From NCBI RefSeq assembly GCF_002263515.1, contig NZ_CP022752.1, forward strand, positions 2,604,001 to 2,668,000: a stretch of 64,000 bases of DNA. Direction: 5' to 3'. Below are positions 45,712 through 53,567 of this stretch, piece after piece (the first letter of the stretch is position 1; each line of letters begins with the position of its first letter). Position numbers and translations under genes: made by a program. Under the pieces are notes generated by a model. The model worked only from the letters and a program-made list of their open reading frames with translations, did no database searches and was not told the origin of the DNA. Source of the DNA: Actinopolyspora erythraea. Its GTDB lineage: Bacteria > Actinomycetota > Actinomycetes > Mycobacteriales > Pseudonocardiaceae.

Positions 45712-46047
45712 CTGGCTCGGTGCGGAACGGCTCGCTCGATGCTCCCGAGCCTCCCACGAGGTGGACGCTCGGACAGCGCCGCTGGACGCATCGGGCGGGT
45801 CCCACAACCGCCTCTCCGGGAGTCGCCCCGCGGCGCGCCCGGCTCGGGCGGCCGAGCACCTCGTTCGGCCGTGAGCCGAACCGCACCGGACAGCGGGGGT
45901 CCGTCGGCGGGCCGTGCCTGTGAACGCGGCTCCCCTCCAGCGGGCCGCGACGGCCCGCGGGGCCCGATTCCCGCGCCGGGGGCTGTCACACGTTTCGTGG
46001 ACGACGAACCACCGGTGCTCAGCCGGGCGGTCGCGGCCGGGGCTGAC
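45712..46047. other. intergenic, no gene supported
   Basis: 336 bp between the convergent adenosine deaminase and csoR-like genes. Frames are Arg/Pro-rich and lack ribosome sites. No strong terminator hairpin was found by eye. Confidence 0.4.
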
Positions 46048-46329
46048 TCAGGAACGCACCAGTCGGGCGATGGCCTCGCTGGCCTCCTGGATCTTGGCGT
46101 CGGCGTCCTCGCCGCCCTCCGAGACAGCCTCGGCCACGCAGTGCTTGAGGTGCTCGTCCAGCAGTCCCAGCGAAACCGCCTGCAGCCCCCGCGTCACCGC
46201 CGATACCTGCGTGAGTACGTCGATGCAGTACTCGTCGTTCTCGACCATCCGCGCCAGGCCACGAACCTGGCCCTCGACACGCCGCAGCCGCTTGAGGTAC
46301 TCCTCCTTGTCCTGGGTGTAGCCACGCAT
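46048..46329 (-). CDS. CsoR-family metal-sensing repressor
   Basis: 93 residues, all helical. The Cys-His-Cys triad of copper-type CsoR is present: Cys35 (NDEYCIDVL), His60 and Cys64 (LDEHLKHCV). The N-terminal RLRRVEGQVRGLARM is the DNA-facing basic helix. Cu(I) binding would release DNA. No copper ATPase or chaperone gene is adjacent, so it either regulates a distant operon or only itself. ATG start with CTAGGGAGGTCGT before it, a strong site. Confidence 0.92.
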   Translation of the reverse strand: MRGYTQDKEEYLKRLRRVEGQVRGLARMVENDEYCIDVLTQVSAVTRGLQAVSLGLLDEHLKHCVAEAVSEGGEDADAKIQEASEAIARLVRS

Positions 46330-46369
46330 ACGACCTCCCTAGTCAACGCGAACGAACCACCACCCAGAC

Positions 46370-46388
46370 TACCCCCTCCCCGTACCCC
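46370..46388. promoter_or_regulatory. G-tract site upstream of csoR-like gene
   Basis: TACCCCCTCCCCGTACCCC, 41 bp upstream of the csoR-like start, has the TACCCC/G-tract composition of CsoR operators but not the full dyad symmetry, so it is only a weak autoregulation candidate. Confidence 0.25.
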
Positions 46389-46459
46389 GCCTCGGGCCGA
46401 GCCAACCGACACCGGGGCGCCAGCGGCTGCCCACCGGCCCACCGGGAGAGGGACGGGGA

Positions 46460-47041
46460 TCACGCCAGCAACCGGGCGGCCGCCTGTCTGGCGATCCCGA
46501 CCGGATCACGCACCCGTCCGGTTCCGGTGGTGACGAGCGCTCCCTCCAGCAGCAGGAAGAGCTGGTCGGCCAGCGCCCCCGGGGCCGCCGCGCCGGTCTC
46601 GGCGACCAGTTCGGCCAACCAACCCCGCAGCCGCGCCTTGTCCGCCTCGATCACCGCCTGTGCCGGATGCCGGGGGTCGGCGAGCTCGGCCTCGGCGTTG
46701 ACGAACGCACACCCCCGGGGGCACTCCCGTTCGAGCCAGGTCGCCAGGATGTCGAAGACCGCCAGGACCCGGTCTCCCGGCGCGCCCCCCACCGCGCGCA
46801 GTTCGGCGTCGAAGAACTCGCTCCAGCGCTGTTCCCGGCGTTCGAGATAGGCGACCACGAGCTCGTCCTTGGACCGGAAGTGGTTGTACAGGCTCATCTT
46901 GGCGACCCCGGCCCGCTCGATGACCGTGTCGATACCGACCGCGCGGATGCCGTGCCGGTAGAACAGCTCGGAAGCGGCGTCGAGCAACCGCTCCCGCGCG
47001 GAACCCGGCCGTGGTTCTGGTGTCGCCGTACCGGTACTCAT
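46460..47041 (-). CDS. TetR-family regulator
   Basis: 193 residues. HTH: ASELFYRHGIRAVGIDTVIERAGVAKMSLYNHFRSKDELVVAYL. The C-terminal ligand domain (EARDRVLAVFDILATWLE..., CPRGCAFVNAEAEL) has two cysteines three residues apart (CPRGC). It resembles TetR members controlling oxidoreductases, and an oxidoreductase-like remnant lies on the other side of its promoter. ATG start. An 8+8 bp inverted repeat 24 bp upstream is a good autoregulatory operator. Confidence 0.9.
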   Translation of the reverse strand: MSTGTATPEPRPGSARERLLDAASELFYRHGIRAVGIDTVIERAGVAKMSLYNHFRSKDELVVAYLERREQRWSEFFDAELRAVGGAPGDRVLAVFDILATWLERECPRGCAFVNAEAELADPRHPAQAVIEADKARLRGWLAELVAETGAAAPGALADQLFLLLEGALVTTGTGRVRDPVGIARQAAARLLA

Positions 47042-47064
47042 CAGCGGGCCTTCCCTCCCTCACC

Positions 47065-47090
47065 GTCGCGAGCTCGACGGTACTCGCGAC
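47065..47090. promoter_or_regulatory. inverted repeat, TetR operator candidate
   Basis: GTCGCGAG (47065-47072) and CTCGCGAC (47083-47090) are perfect arms with a 10-bp centre, 24 bp upstream of the tetR ATG, between it and the divergent remnant. Confidence 0.5.
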
Positions 47091-47263
47091 ACCACGACCC
47101 GCGGACGGTACCTGCCCACCGGGACCGCTGTTTCCGAGCGGCTCCACCCGAACTCCGCACACCCGCGGTGACGCCCCAGCATGATCCACATCCCTGCCCC
47201 GGTCGAACGGAGGTGAGGACGGGTCGGAGCGACGCGGGGACCGAACGGTCGAGACGACGAGCC

Positions 47264-47557
47264 GAACGCGCGTTGACCGGACACCACGGGCTGACCGGCC
47301 TCACCGACCTGCCGATGTCGGAGGTCGCCGCTGCTCTCCGAGGGGTGCTCGGTCACGAGGTGCGCTACACCGCCCCGGGACCGCTCCGGTTCGCCGTGCG
47401 ATTACGGGGAGGGAGCATTCCCGCTCCGGTGCTCGGGTCCCCCTGGCCCGCCGTGCTCGATCCCCACCCGGCGAAACGACTACGCTGGGTCCGGGACGAC
47501 CGCACAGCGAGCACCAGCTGTCCGGACGCGGTCGAGACGCCCCGCCGGAGGCGGTGA
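47264..47557 (+). pseudogene. remnant of an NmrA-like NAD(P)-binding oxidoreductase (C-terminal part)
   Basis: One frame reads LTDLPMSEVAAALRGVLGHEVRYTAPGPLRF, which resembles the late segment of NmrA/NAD(P)H azoreductase-like proteins (LTxxEVAxxLSxVLGRxVRYxxPxP). The Rossmann N-terminus and catalytic part are missing, and no start or ribosome site is present, so I call it a decayed gene. It is divergent from tetR, the usual place for the regulator's target. Boundaries are approximate: the recognisable part ends near 47410 and the frame closes at the TGA at 47555. Confidence 0.45.
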
Positions 47558-47560
47558 ACG

Positions 47561-48784
47561 GTGATGACGGGAACGATTCCGCTGGGCCGGGTGGCCGGTA
47601 TACGCCTGCAGCTGCACTGGAGCGTGGCGGGCATCATCGGGCTGATCATCTTCATGCTGGGGGCCTACTGGCTGCCCACCACCCTGCCCGGGCACGCCAC
47701 GGTCTTCTACTGGATCGCGAGCACCGCCGCCGCGCTGCTGCTGCTCGTCTCGGTGCTGCTGCACGAGCTGTCCCACGCGCTCGTGGCACTGCGACACGGT
47801 CTCGGCGTGGACAAGATCACGCTGTGGCTGCTCGGAGGGGTCGCCCGGCTGCGCGGCGAGGCCGCCACGCCCAGGGCCGAACTGTTCATCGCCGGGGTAG
47901 GCCCCCTGGTGAGCGGCGTGGTCGCCGGAGTGTTCGTCCTGGCGACGTGGGTGCTGGCCACGTTGCAGGCCAGCCAGCTGGCGATCATCGTGGCGGCCTA
48001 CCTCGGCGTGCTGAACCTCGCGGTGATGGTGTTCAACCTGCTTCCGGCCGCGCCGCTGGACGGTGGGCGGATCCTGCGCGCGGTGATCTGGTCCCGCACC
48101 GGGCAGCGCTTCAAGGCGGCGCTGTGGGCGACGCGCACGGGTGCGGGGCTGGGCTTCCTGCTCATAGCCGGCGGGTTCGTCAGCGTGGTCACCCGTGGTA
48201 TCGAAGGGATCTGGGCGATGCTGGTCGGCCTGTTCGTGGTGCAGGCCGCCGCTGCCGAACGCCAGCAGGCCCGGCTGGGCATGGCGCTCGGCGACACGCG
48301 GATAGACGACCTGGTGACGGTCGGTTCCACGCCCCTCTGGTCGGACCTCTCGGTGGGACAGGTACTGCAGTCCCCGTTCGGAAATGACGGTTCCGTGCTG
48401 GCCGTGGTGGATCGCGACGGCACCCTGCGGGGGATGCTGGACCCGCGACGCCTGCGCGGCACCGCGGGTTTCGAACGGGACCGGAGGACGCTGCGCGAAC
48501 TGGCCGATCCCCTCTCGGAGTTCACCACCGCGGCGACGCGGGAGACCGTGACCAGCGTGCTCGCTCGGTACGACGATCCCCGGCGTTCGATCCTGGTGCT
48601 CGACGAGGGACGGGCGGTGGGGCTCGTCCCGCCGGCGGAGATCCAGCGAGTGGTTTCCGAACGGATGCCGGGTGGAGCGGGTCCCCGCACCGGCTACTCG
48701 CCGGGCGGGGACGGCGGTAGCGGGGATACCGAGCCGAGCCCACCGCCGGACTGGTGGTATCCGGGGCAGCGCCGGGAGCGGTGA
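47561..48784 (+). CDS. site-2 protease-like zinc metalloprotease with C-terminal CBS region
   Basis: 407 residues. Six helices carry the S2P motifs: HELSH at about 68-72 (zinc His residues and Glu) and NLLPAAPLDGGRIL with the third ligand Asp near residue 167. From about residue 240 a cytoplasmic CBS pair follows (LSVGQVLQSPFGNDGSVLAVVDRDGTLRGML ... TAATRETVTSVLARYDDPRRSILVLDEGRAVGLV), then a disordered Gly/Pro tail. The protein cleaves membrane substrates such as anti-sigma factors; CBS domains probably tune it. GTG 47561 (or ATG 47564) after GGAGGCGG. Confidence 0.9.
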   Translation: MMTGTIPLGRVAGIRLQLHWSVAGIIGLIIFMLGAYWLPTTLPGHATVFYWIASTAAALLLLVSVLLHELSHALVALRHGLGVDKITLWLLGGVARLRGEAATPRAELFIAGVGPLVSGVVAGVFVLATWVLATLQASQLAIIVAAYLGVLNLAVMVFNLLPAAPLDGGRILRAVIWSRTGQRFKAALWATRTGAGLGFLLIAGGFVSVVTRGIEGIWAMLVGLFVVQAAAAERQQARLGMALGDTRIDDLVTVGSTPLWSDLSVGQVLQSPFGNDGSVLAVVDRDGTLRGMLDPRRLRGTAGFERDRRTLRELADPLSEFTTAATRETVTSVLARYDDPRRSILVLDEGRAVGLVPPAEIQRVVSERMPGGAGPRTGYSPGGDGGSGDTEPSPPPDWWYPGQRRER

Positions 48785-48833
48785 CGCGGAACACTGGCAC
48801 CGCACGAAGCTCCGAGCGGACGGAACCAGGCGT

Positions 48834-49067
48834 TCACACCCCGGTCTCGCCGGGCGGGATCCGCACCGTGCCGGATCGTTCCACCGAGACCACTCCCGGC
48901 ACCGTGCGGGCCACGTCGAAGAGTTCCACGTCCAGCGAGCCGGTGACCATACCGACCAGCTCCAGTACCCGGTCGACACGCATCCCGAGCCGACGCAGTC
49001 GCTCGGCGACGGCTTCGATGTGGTCGACCCACTCGTCGCCTACGGTGACCACCACTTCTACCGACAT
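48834..49067 (-). CDS. small propeptide/I9-like partner of the adjacent subtilase
   Basis: 77 residues, no signal peptide. The beta-alpha-beta-beta-alpha-beta pattern is clear (VEVVVTVGDEWVDHIEAVAE ... VPGVVSVERSGTVRIPP), which resembles the ferredoxin-like fold of subtilisin propeptides (I9). It follows the subtilase stop by 16 bp on the same strand, so both are cotranscribed. Proteins like this are sometimes auto-named ketohydroxyglutarate aldolase, which is impossible at this length. I infer an inhibitor or folding chaperone for the protease. The ribosome site is weak (GGGTCGG). Confidence 0.6.
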   Translation of the reverse strand: MSVEVVVTVGDEWVDHIEAVAERLRRLGMRVDRVLELVGMVTGSLDVELFDVARTVPGVVSVERSGTVRIPPGETGV

Positions 49068-49083
49068 GAGAACCGACCCGGTG

Positions 49084-50409
49084 TCACGACGGCGCCTTGG
49101 CGATGCCCGCGCCGACGTCGACGGCGGGCAGTTCGAGCCGTTGTGCGCCACGCACCAGTTCCGACCACAACGCCTCGCCTCGGGCGTCGGTGCGCTGTGC
49201 CAGCAACGCGGCGATGCCCGAGACGTGCGGGGTGGCCATGCTCGTACCGGAGATGGTGCGGTACCGCCGGTCCATGGGCCAGGTGGAGTACACCTCCACC
49301 CCCGGTGCCGCGATGTCCACCTGCCCGCCGTCGACCGGGTTGCTGCGCGCGGAGAAGTTGGCGATGCCGAGCCGCGAGTCCAGCGCGCCCACCGCCATGA
49401 TGGAGGGACTGTTGGCCGGTACCCCCACGAATCCGGGGTTTCCGGCATCGCGGTCGGCGTTGTTGCCCGCGGCGGCCACGATCAACGAACCACGGTTCAG
49501 CGCGCGCCTGCCCACGGTCTCGTAGCGCCAGGAGACCCTCCGGATGTCGGCGCCCAGTGACATGGAGATCACCCGGCAGTCGTTGCTGATCGCCCAGTTG
49601 ATCGCGGCGAGGATGTTGGTGTCGGTGCCGGATCCGCCGTCGCCGAGCACCTTGCCCACCAGGACCTCGGCCTGTCCCGCCACGCCGTAGCGTCGGCTGC
49701 CCGGTGGCTCCGGTGGGTTCGACGGACCGCAGGAAGTGCCCACGCAGTGGGTGCCGTGCCCGTTTCCGTCCTGGGCCTGCTCACCGGAGACGAAGGAACG
49801 CGCCGTGAGCTCGCGCCCGGCGAAGTCCGGGTGCCGGAGGTCGAGGCCGGTGTCCAGCACCGCCACACTGATGCCCTGGCCGGTCCGCTCGGAGTCGAGC
49901 ACCCCGGTGGCCTGCAGTCCCCACGTCGCCTCGGCGGTGTCGGCGAATTCGACGGGCGCGGTCCGAACTGTTGCCCAGCCGGTGTCGGTGCTCGGCGTCT
50001 GAACCGCCGGTGACTCGCTCCGGACCTCCTCCGGCCCGCCCAGGGCGTACATGAACCGCTCGGCCTCGACGGCCGTCACGCGGGGATCGTCGGCGGCGGC
50101 TGCCATGATCGACGCCGCTCGCTCCGGATCCGCGGTGAAGATGCCGATGCCGAGATCGGCGAACACCGTGGCGTCGGCCCCCTCGGCCTGCTCCACGTCG
50201 AGGGCACGCCACTCGTAGTCGGAGGTGCTGGCCACGTTGACGGCGCCGCTCAACGAGCGCAGCGCTTCGACCTGGTCGCTCTCCCTGGCGAAGGCCTCGT
50301 CGCTGAGCACCAGGACGTAACGTCCGGTCGGTGAGCCCTGCCGGTCGGAAGATTCGCCGCCGGAACGATCGGGAAGGTCGTTACCGGACGAAGAAACGGA
50401 ACTGGACAT
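49084..50409 (-). CDS. subtilisin-like serine protease (S8) without signal peptide
   Basis: 441 residues. Triad: Asp in AVLDTGLDLRHPDF, His in GHGTHCVG, Ser in GTSMATPHVSG; oxyanion Asn in AAAGNNADRDAG. The N-terminal 150 residues include a propeptide-like domain (RYVLVLSDEAFARESDQVEALRSL ... RVTAVEAERFMYAL). The extreme N-terminus is polar, Ser/Gly/Asp-rich, with no hydrophobic export signal, so it is either intracellular or exported otherwise. ATG 50409 after GGAGGAAAACCGTT. Coupled with the small downstream partner. Confidence 0.9.
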   Translation of the reverse strand: MSSSVSSSGNDLPDRSGGESSDRQGSPTGRYVLVLSDEAFARESDQVEALRSLSGAVNVASTSDYEWRALDVEQAEGADATVFADLGIGIFTADPERAASIMAAAADDPRVTAVEAERFMYALGGPEEVRSESPAVQTPSTDTGWATVRTAPVEFADTAEATWGLQATGVLDSERTGQGISVAVLDTGLDLRHPDFAGRELTARSFVSGEQAQDGNGHGTHCVGTSCGPSNPPEPPGSRRYGVAGQAEVLVGKVLGDGGSGTDTNILAAINWAISNDCRVISMSLGADIRRVSWRYETVGRRALNRGSLIVAAAGNNADRDAGNPGFVGVPANSPSIMAVGALDSRLGIANFSARSNPVDGGQVDIAAPGVEVYSTWPMDRRYRTISGTSMATPHVSGIAALLAQRTDARGEALWSELVRGAQRLELPAVDVGAGIAKAPS

Positions 50410-50781
50410 AACGGTTTTCCTCCAGACTGCGAGCGGCACGGTGCCCAGAACTCACAACCACCCACTGGAAGCCCTCGCATCGCCCTGATCGGCGTCGGCG
50501 GAACCAGGTCGAGGATTCCAGCACACCGAAGTCACGGCGCCATCGGTTCGACACCATGCCCGTGAAACACTATTGGATTCATGATAGCCGCGGAGTCCCT
50601 TTCCACCAAGCCACAACATCCGTACGTGTCATTCGAAGGAACAAATCGATCCGCTGACACGTTTGGACGATCCCCAACGAAATAAATATTTTTCATTTCC
50701 TTGGGTCGTTCCGGACCGTGCGAAGGGGACGCGGACGGTCTTCTTGCTCCCCTCCCACACGCTCGGCATGGCAGGAACCGT
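50410..50781. other. AT-rich gap between the subtilase and the biosynthetic operon
   Basis: About 370 bp. It holds the subtilase promoter and the 3' flank of the aminotransferase gene. The stretch 50679-50700 (ACGAAATAAATATTTTTCATTT) is about 85 % AT, extreme for this chromosome, and resembles the AT-rich patch at the other end of the operon near 57465. No gene is supported. Confidence 0.5.
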
Positions 50782-52116
50782 TCATCCCCGCGGGGAAGAA
50801 TCCTCCCACCACCCCAGACGGGCCTCGACGATCCTGTCCAGTGCCGCGTCCAGCTCGCGCTGTCGCGGTCCCAGAAAGAACCGCACGTGGCTCGACGCGG
50901 GCGCGGACAGGGCAGGCTCGGAAACCATGCTGCCCTCACCGAGCAGCACCCCGGCCTCGTGGAGGCACCGCTTCCGGTAAACCGACGCCGGTTCGGAAAA
51001 GCACGAAAACCACTCGGGAACCCGGAGCCGAACATAGGAAGTACAACGTCCCGGGAATCCGGCGTGCTCCGGATACCCGAGCTCACGCACCAAGCGCCGG
51101 GCGACGTGCCCGCGCTTGTCCGCGTAGTCGCGTCGGGAGCTTTCGAGATAAGCGGCCGAGGCGGAATCGGCCAACCAACCGGCCATGGCCGCCTGCAGCG
51201 GCACGGCGGCACCGTAGGAATGCTGGTGCGCCTGCCGCGCCAGGTCACGCAGGGTGTCAGGATGAGCGGTCAGCGCCCCGAGCCCCCAACCGTTGCAGTG
51301 GAACTGCTTGCCCAGCGTGCGTACGGCCAACCAGGGAAACCGCGTGCCGAGCTCGCTGCGGGACGCCTCCGCGAGCAACATCCCGAGGGTGTTGGTCGGA
51401 TCCGCACCGGGATCGTGCACGGCGTAGAAGGCGTCGTCGACGAGCAGCGCGGCGCGGTTCCGCAGCGCGGCGCGGATCAACTCCCGCACGGGCCCGGTCC
51501 CCCAGTCCGCTCCCGTGGGGTTGTGCTGTGGGTTGAGGACCAGCAGCAACAACGCGTGCGGCCGGCTGTTCCTGCTTTCACGCAGTAGGCGGGCCACCGA
51601 GTCGACGTCGGGACGATAGCCGTCCTGTTCGGACACCTCGTAGGGCAGCACGCGAAAGCCGAGGGGCTCGAACACCCCGGAGTAGTCCCAGCCGGGGTTC
51701 GGCAGCAGCACGACCCTGTCCGCCTCGTGCCCACCGGAGGCGCTCAACAACCTGCCGAAATCGAACATCGCGTCCCGTGTCCCGTTCGAGCTCACCGCGA
51801 CCTCGTAGTTCGAACGGGTGTCGGGCTCGGGAACGAGATCGTGCGTGGTGACGATGTGCCGCCGCAGGGCTCGCCGGAGTTCGGGCAGGCCGTGCGGCGA
51901 GAGCGTGTAGCCGTGTGCGTGATCGGGTACCTCTTCCGACAGCGCACCGCGAAGCCCCGCCGGTGCGCCGGACCAGCTCTCGCCGAGGCTGAGGTAGATC
52001 AACTCTTCCGGGCTCCCACCACTCGCCCGGTAGCTCTCGACGAGCTCGGCGTCGACGAGCCGGTCGGGCAGGTGTTCGGGCCCGAAAACGTCCGAGGGGT
52101 TGCGCACGGAGATCAC
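50782..52116 (-). CDS. class I/II PLP aminotransferase (last gene of the biosynthetic operon)
   Basis: 444 residues. Fold-type I markers: SSNGTRDAMFDFGRL (cofactor phosphate loop), LLLVLNPQHNPTG (Asn), LLVDDAFYAV (Asp and Tyr), and RTLGKQFHCNGWG with the Schiff-base Lys in TLGK. The substrate is unclear; within this operon a kynurenine- or aromatic-amino-acid transaminase or C-C lyase fits. GTG start overlaps the amidase stop (GTGA at 52113-52116). Last gene; downstream is AT-rich. Confidence 0.85.
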   Translation of the reverse strand: MISVRNPSDVFGPEHLPDRLVDAELVESYRASGGSPEELIYLSLGESWSGAPAGLRGALSEEVPDHAHGYTLSPHGLPELRRALRRHIVTTHDLVPEPDTRSNYEVAVSSNGTRDAMFDFGRLLSASGGHEADRVVLLPNPGWDYSGVFEPLGFRVLPYEVSEQDGYRPDVDSVARLLRESRNSRPHALLLLVLNPQHNPTGADWGTGPVRELIRAALRNRAALLVDDAFYAVHDPGADPTNTLGMLLAEASRSELGTRFPWLAVRTLGKQFHCNGWGLGALTAHPDTLRDLARQAHQHSYGAAVPLQAAMAGWLADSASAAYLESSRRDYADKRGHVARRLVRELGYPEHAGFPGRCTSYVRLRVPEWFSCFSEPASVYRKRCLHEAGVLLGEGSMVSEPALSAPASSHVRFFLGPRQRELDAALDRIVEARLGWWEDSSPRG

Positions 52117-53567
52117 TCCCGCACCACGTCTGTTCCGATGTGTGGATCTTCACCGCCTGTGACCGCGCCGCCGGACAGCAGAGCGCCGCAACGTCGGGCC
52201 AGGTCCAGCAGTTCACGATCGTGCCCGGCCCGGGCGTCCAACTGAAAACCGACGGGCAACCCCCGCTCCGTCCTCCCGGCCGGGATGCTGACCGAGGGCC
52301 ATCCGATGAGGCTGGCCAGGTTGGTGTTGCGTACGTAGGTGGCGAAGGTCGGCACGCTGCGGCCGTTGAGGAGCACTTCCGAGGAGACGTTCCTCCCCGG
52401 GGCGCCGAGCACGGTGGTCGGAACCAGGTACGCCACCGCGTCGTGCCGGTCGAGGGTGCGGCGAGCCAGCCGTTCGAGCTCCGGCAGCCGCTGGGAGAGA
52501 GCCCGCCGGTATTCGGTCCGCCCGATCGGAACCTCCCGCGGCAGCGGGTAGAGCAGCTCGCGCACCTCGGGATCGGCCACCGAGGCCACCAACCGTTCCA
52601 GGTCGAGCGGCTCTTCCGTCCCGGACAGATAGCTCCGGAAGTTGGTCGGGGTCTCGGCCAGCGCGACGGGAAAACTCGTCCTGTCGATCAATTCCGGGAC
52701 CTCCGGGGGAAAATCCGACTCGACCAGTTCCCATCCCGCGCTCCGCAACTCCTCCACCCCCCGCCGAACGACGGTCATCAGTTCCGGGTCGAGGTCCCCG
52801 ACTCCCGGGGTCGAGGGGACGACCAATCGCGGAGCGGGCCTCTCCGAGGCGGCGACGTCCTGTTCCCCGGCCTCACCCGCGAGCACCCCGTCGAGCAACC
52901 GCAGATCAGCCACGTCACGTGCCAGCACACCGACCGTGTCCCGGGTGTGCGATATCCGGAGAACCCCGGCTGTGGGATACCTCCCCGTGCTCGGCCGGAA
53001 ACCGGTGACGCCGCAGAGCGCGGCGGGGATGCGCACCGATCCTCCGGTGTCGGTCCCCAACCCGGCGGGGGCGAGCGAGGCGGCGACGGCCGCGGCGCTT
53101 CCGCTGCTGCTGCCACCGGCGAGCCGTCCCTCGGCGGCCGGATTGCCAACCGGGCCGTAGCAGCGGTTGTCCCCCGTGATCCCGTAGGCCAGCTCGTGCA
53201 TGTTGGTCTTGCCCAGCGGGATCGCCCCGGCTTCACGCAACCGCGACCACACCGCTGAGTCGGCGCGGACGAGGTTGCCCCGCAGCGCGGGGGTACCGGC
53301 CGTGGTGTTCCACCCCGCGACGTCGATGTTGTCCTTGACCGCGATCGGCACACCGTGCAGTGGTCGCGCCGGACTCGGTCCCGCCGAGTCCGCGGCGCGG
53401 GCCTGCTCCAGCACGCGTGCGGGATCGCGGGAGATGAAGGCGTTCAGCCCCCGGTGCTCGGCGCAGCGGTCGAGAAGCGCCCGGGCGTACTCCTCGGCGG
53501 TGACGCGTCCGCTGGCCAACTCGTCAACCGCGCGTGTCAACGTCCAGTCCGCGGCGGATGCGCTCAT
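52113..53567 (-). CDS. amidase-signature hydrolase
   Basis: 484 residues, full length. Ser-cisSer-Lys triad: Lys in VPIAVKDNIDVAG, cis-Ser in LAGGSSSGSAAAVA, and nucleophile Ser in GTDTGGSVRIPAA. The enzyme hydrolyses amides; related ones act on indoleacetamide, mandelamide or aminoacyl amides. In this operon it could remove the formyl group from an N-formylkynurenine-like product or hydrolyse an amide-protected intermediate (inference). ATGA overlap with the upstream aminotransferase-class-III gene and GTGA with the downstream one. Confidence 0.9.
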   Translation of the reverse strand: MSASAADWTLTRAVDELASGRVTAEEYARALLDRCAEHRGLNAFISRDPARVLEQARAADSAGPSPARPLHGVPIAVKDNIDVAGWNTTAGTPALRGNLVRADSAVWSRLREAGAIPLGKTNMHELAYGITGDNRCYGPVGNPAAEGRLAGGSSSGSAAAVAASLAPAGLGTDTGGSVRIPAALCGVTGFRPSTGRYPTAGVLRISHTRDTVGVLARDVADLRLLDGVLAGEAGEQDVAASERPAPRLVVPSTPGVGDLDPELMTVVRRGVEELRSAGWELVESDFPPEVPELIDRTSFPVALAETPTNFRSYLSGTEEPLDLERLVASVADPEVRELLYPLPREVPIGRTEYRRALSQRLPELERLARRTLDRHDAVAYLVPTTVLGAPGRNVSSEVLLNGRSVPTFATYVRNTNLASLIGWPSVSIPAGRTERGLPVGFQLDARAGHDRELLDLARRCGALLSGGAVTGGEDPHIGTDVVRE

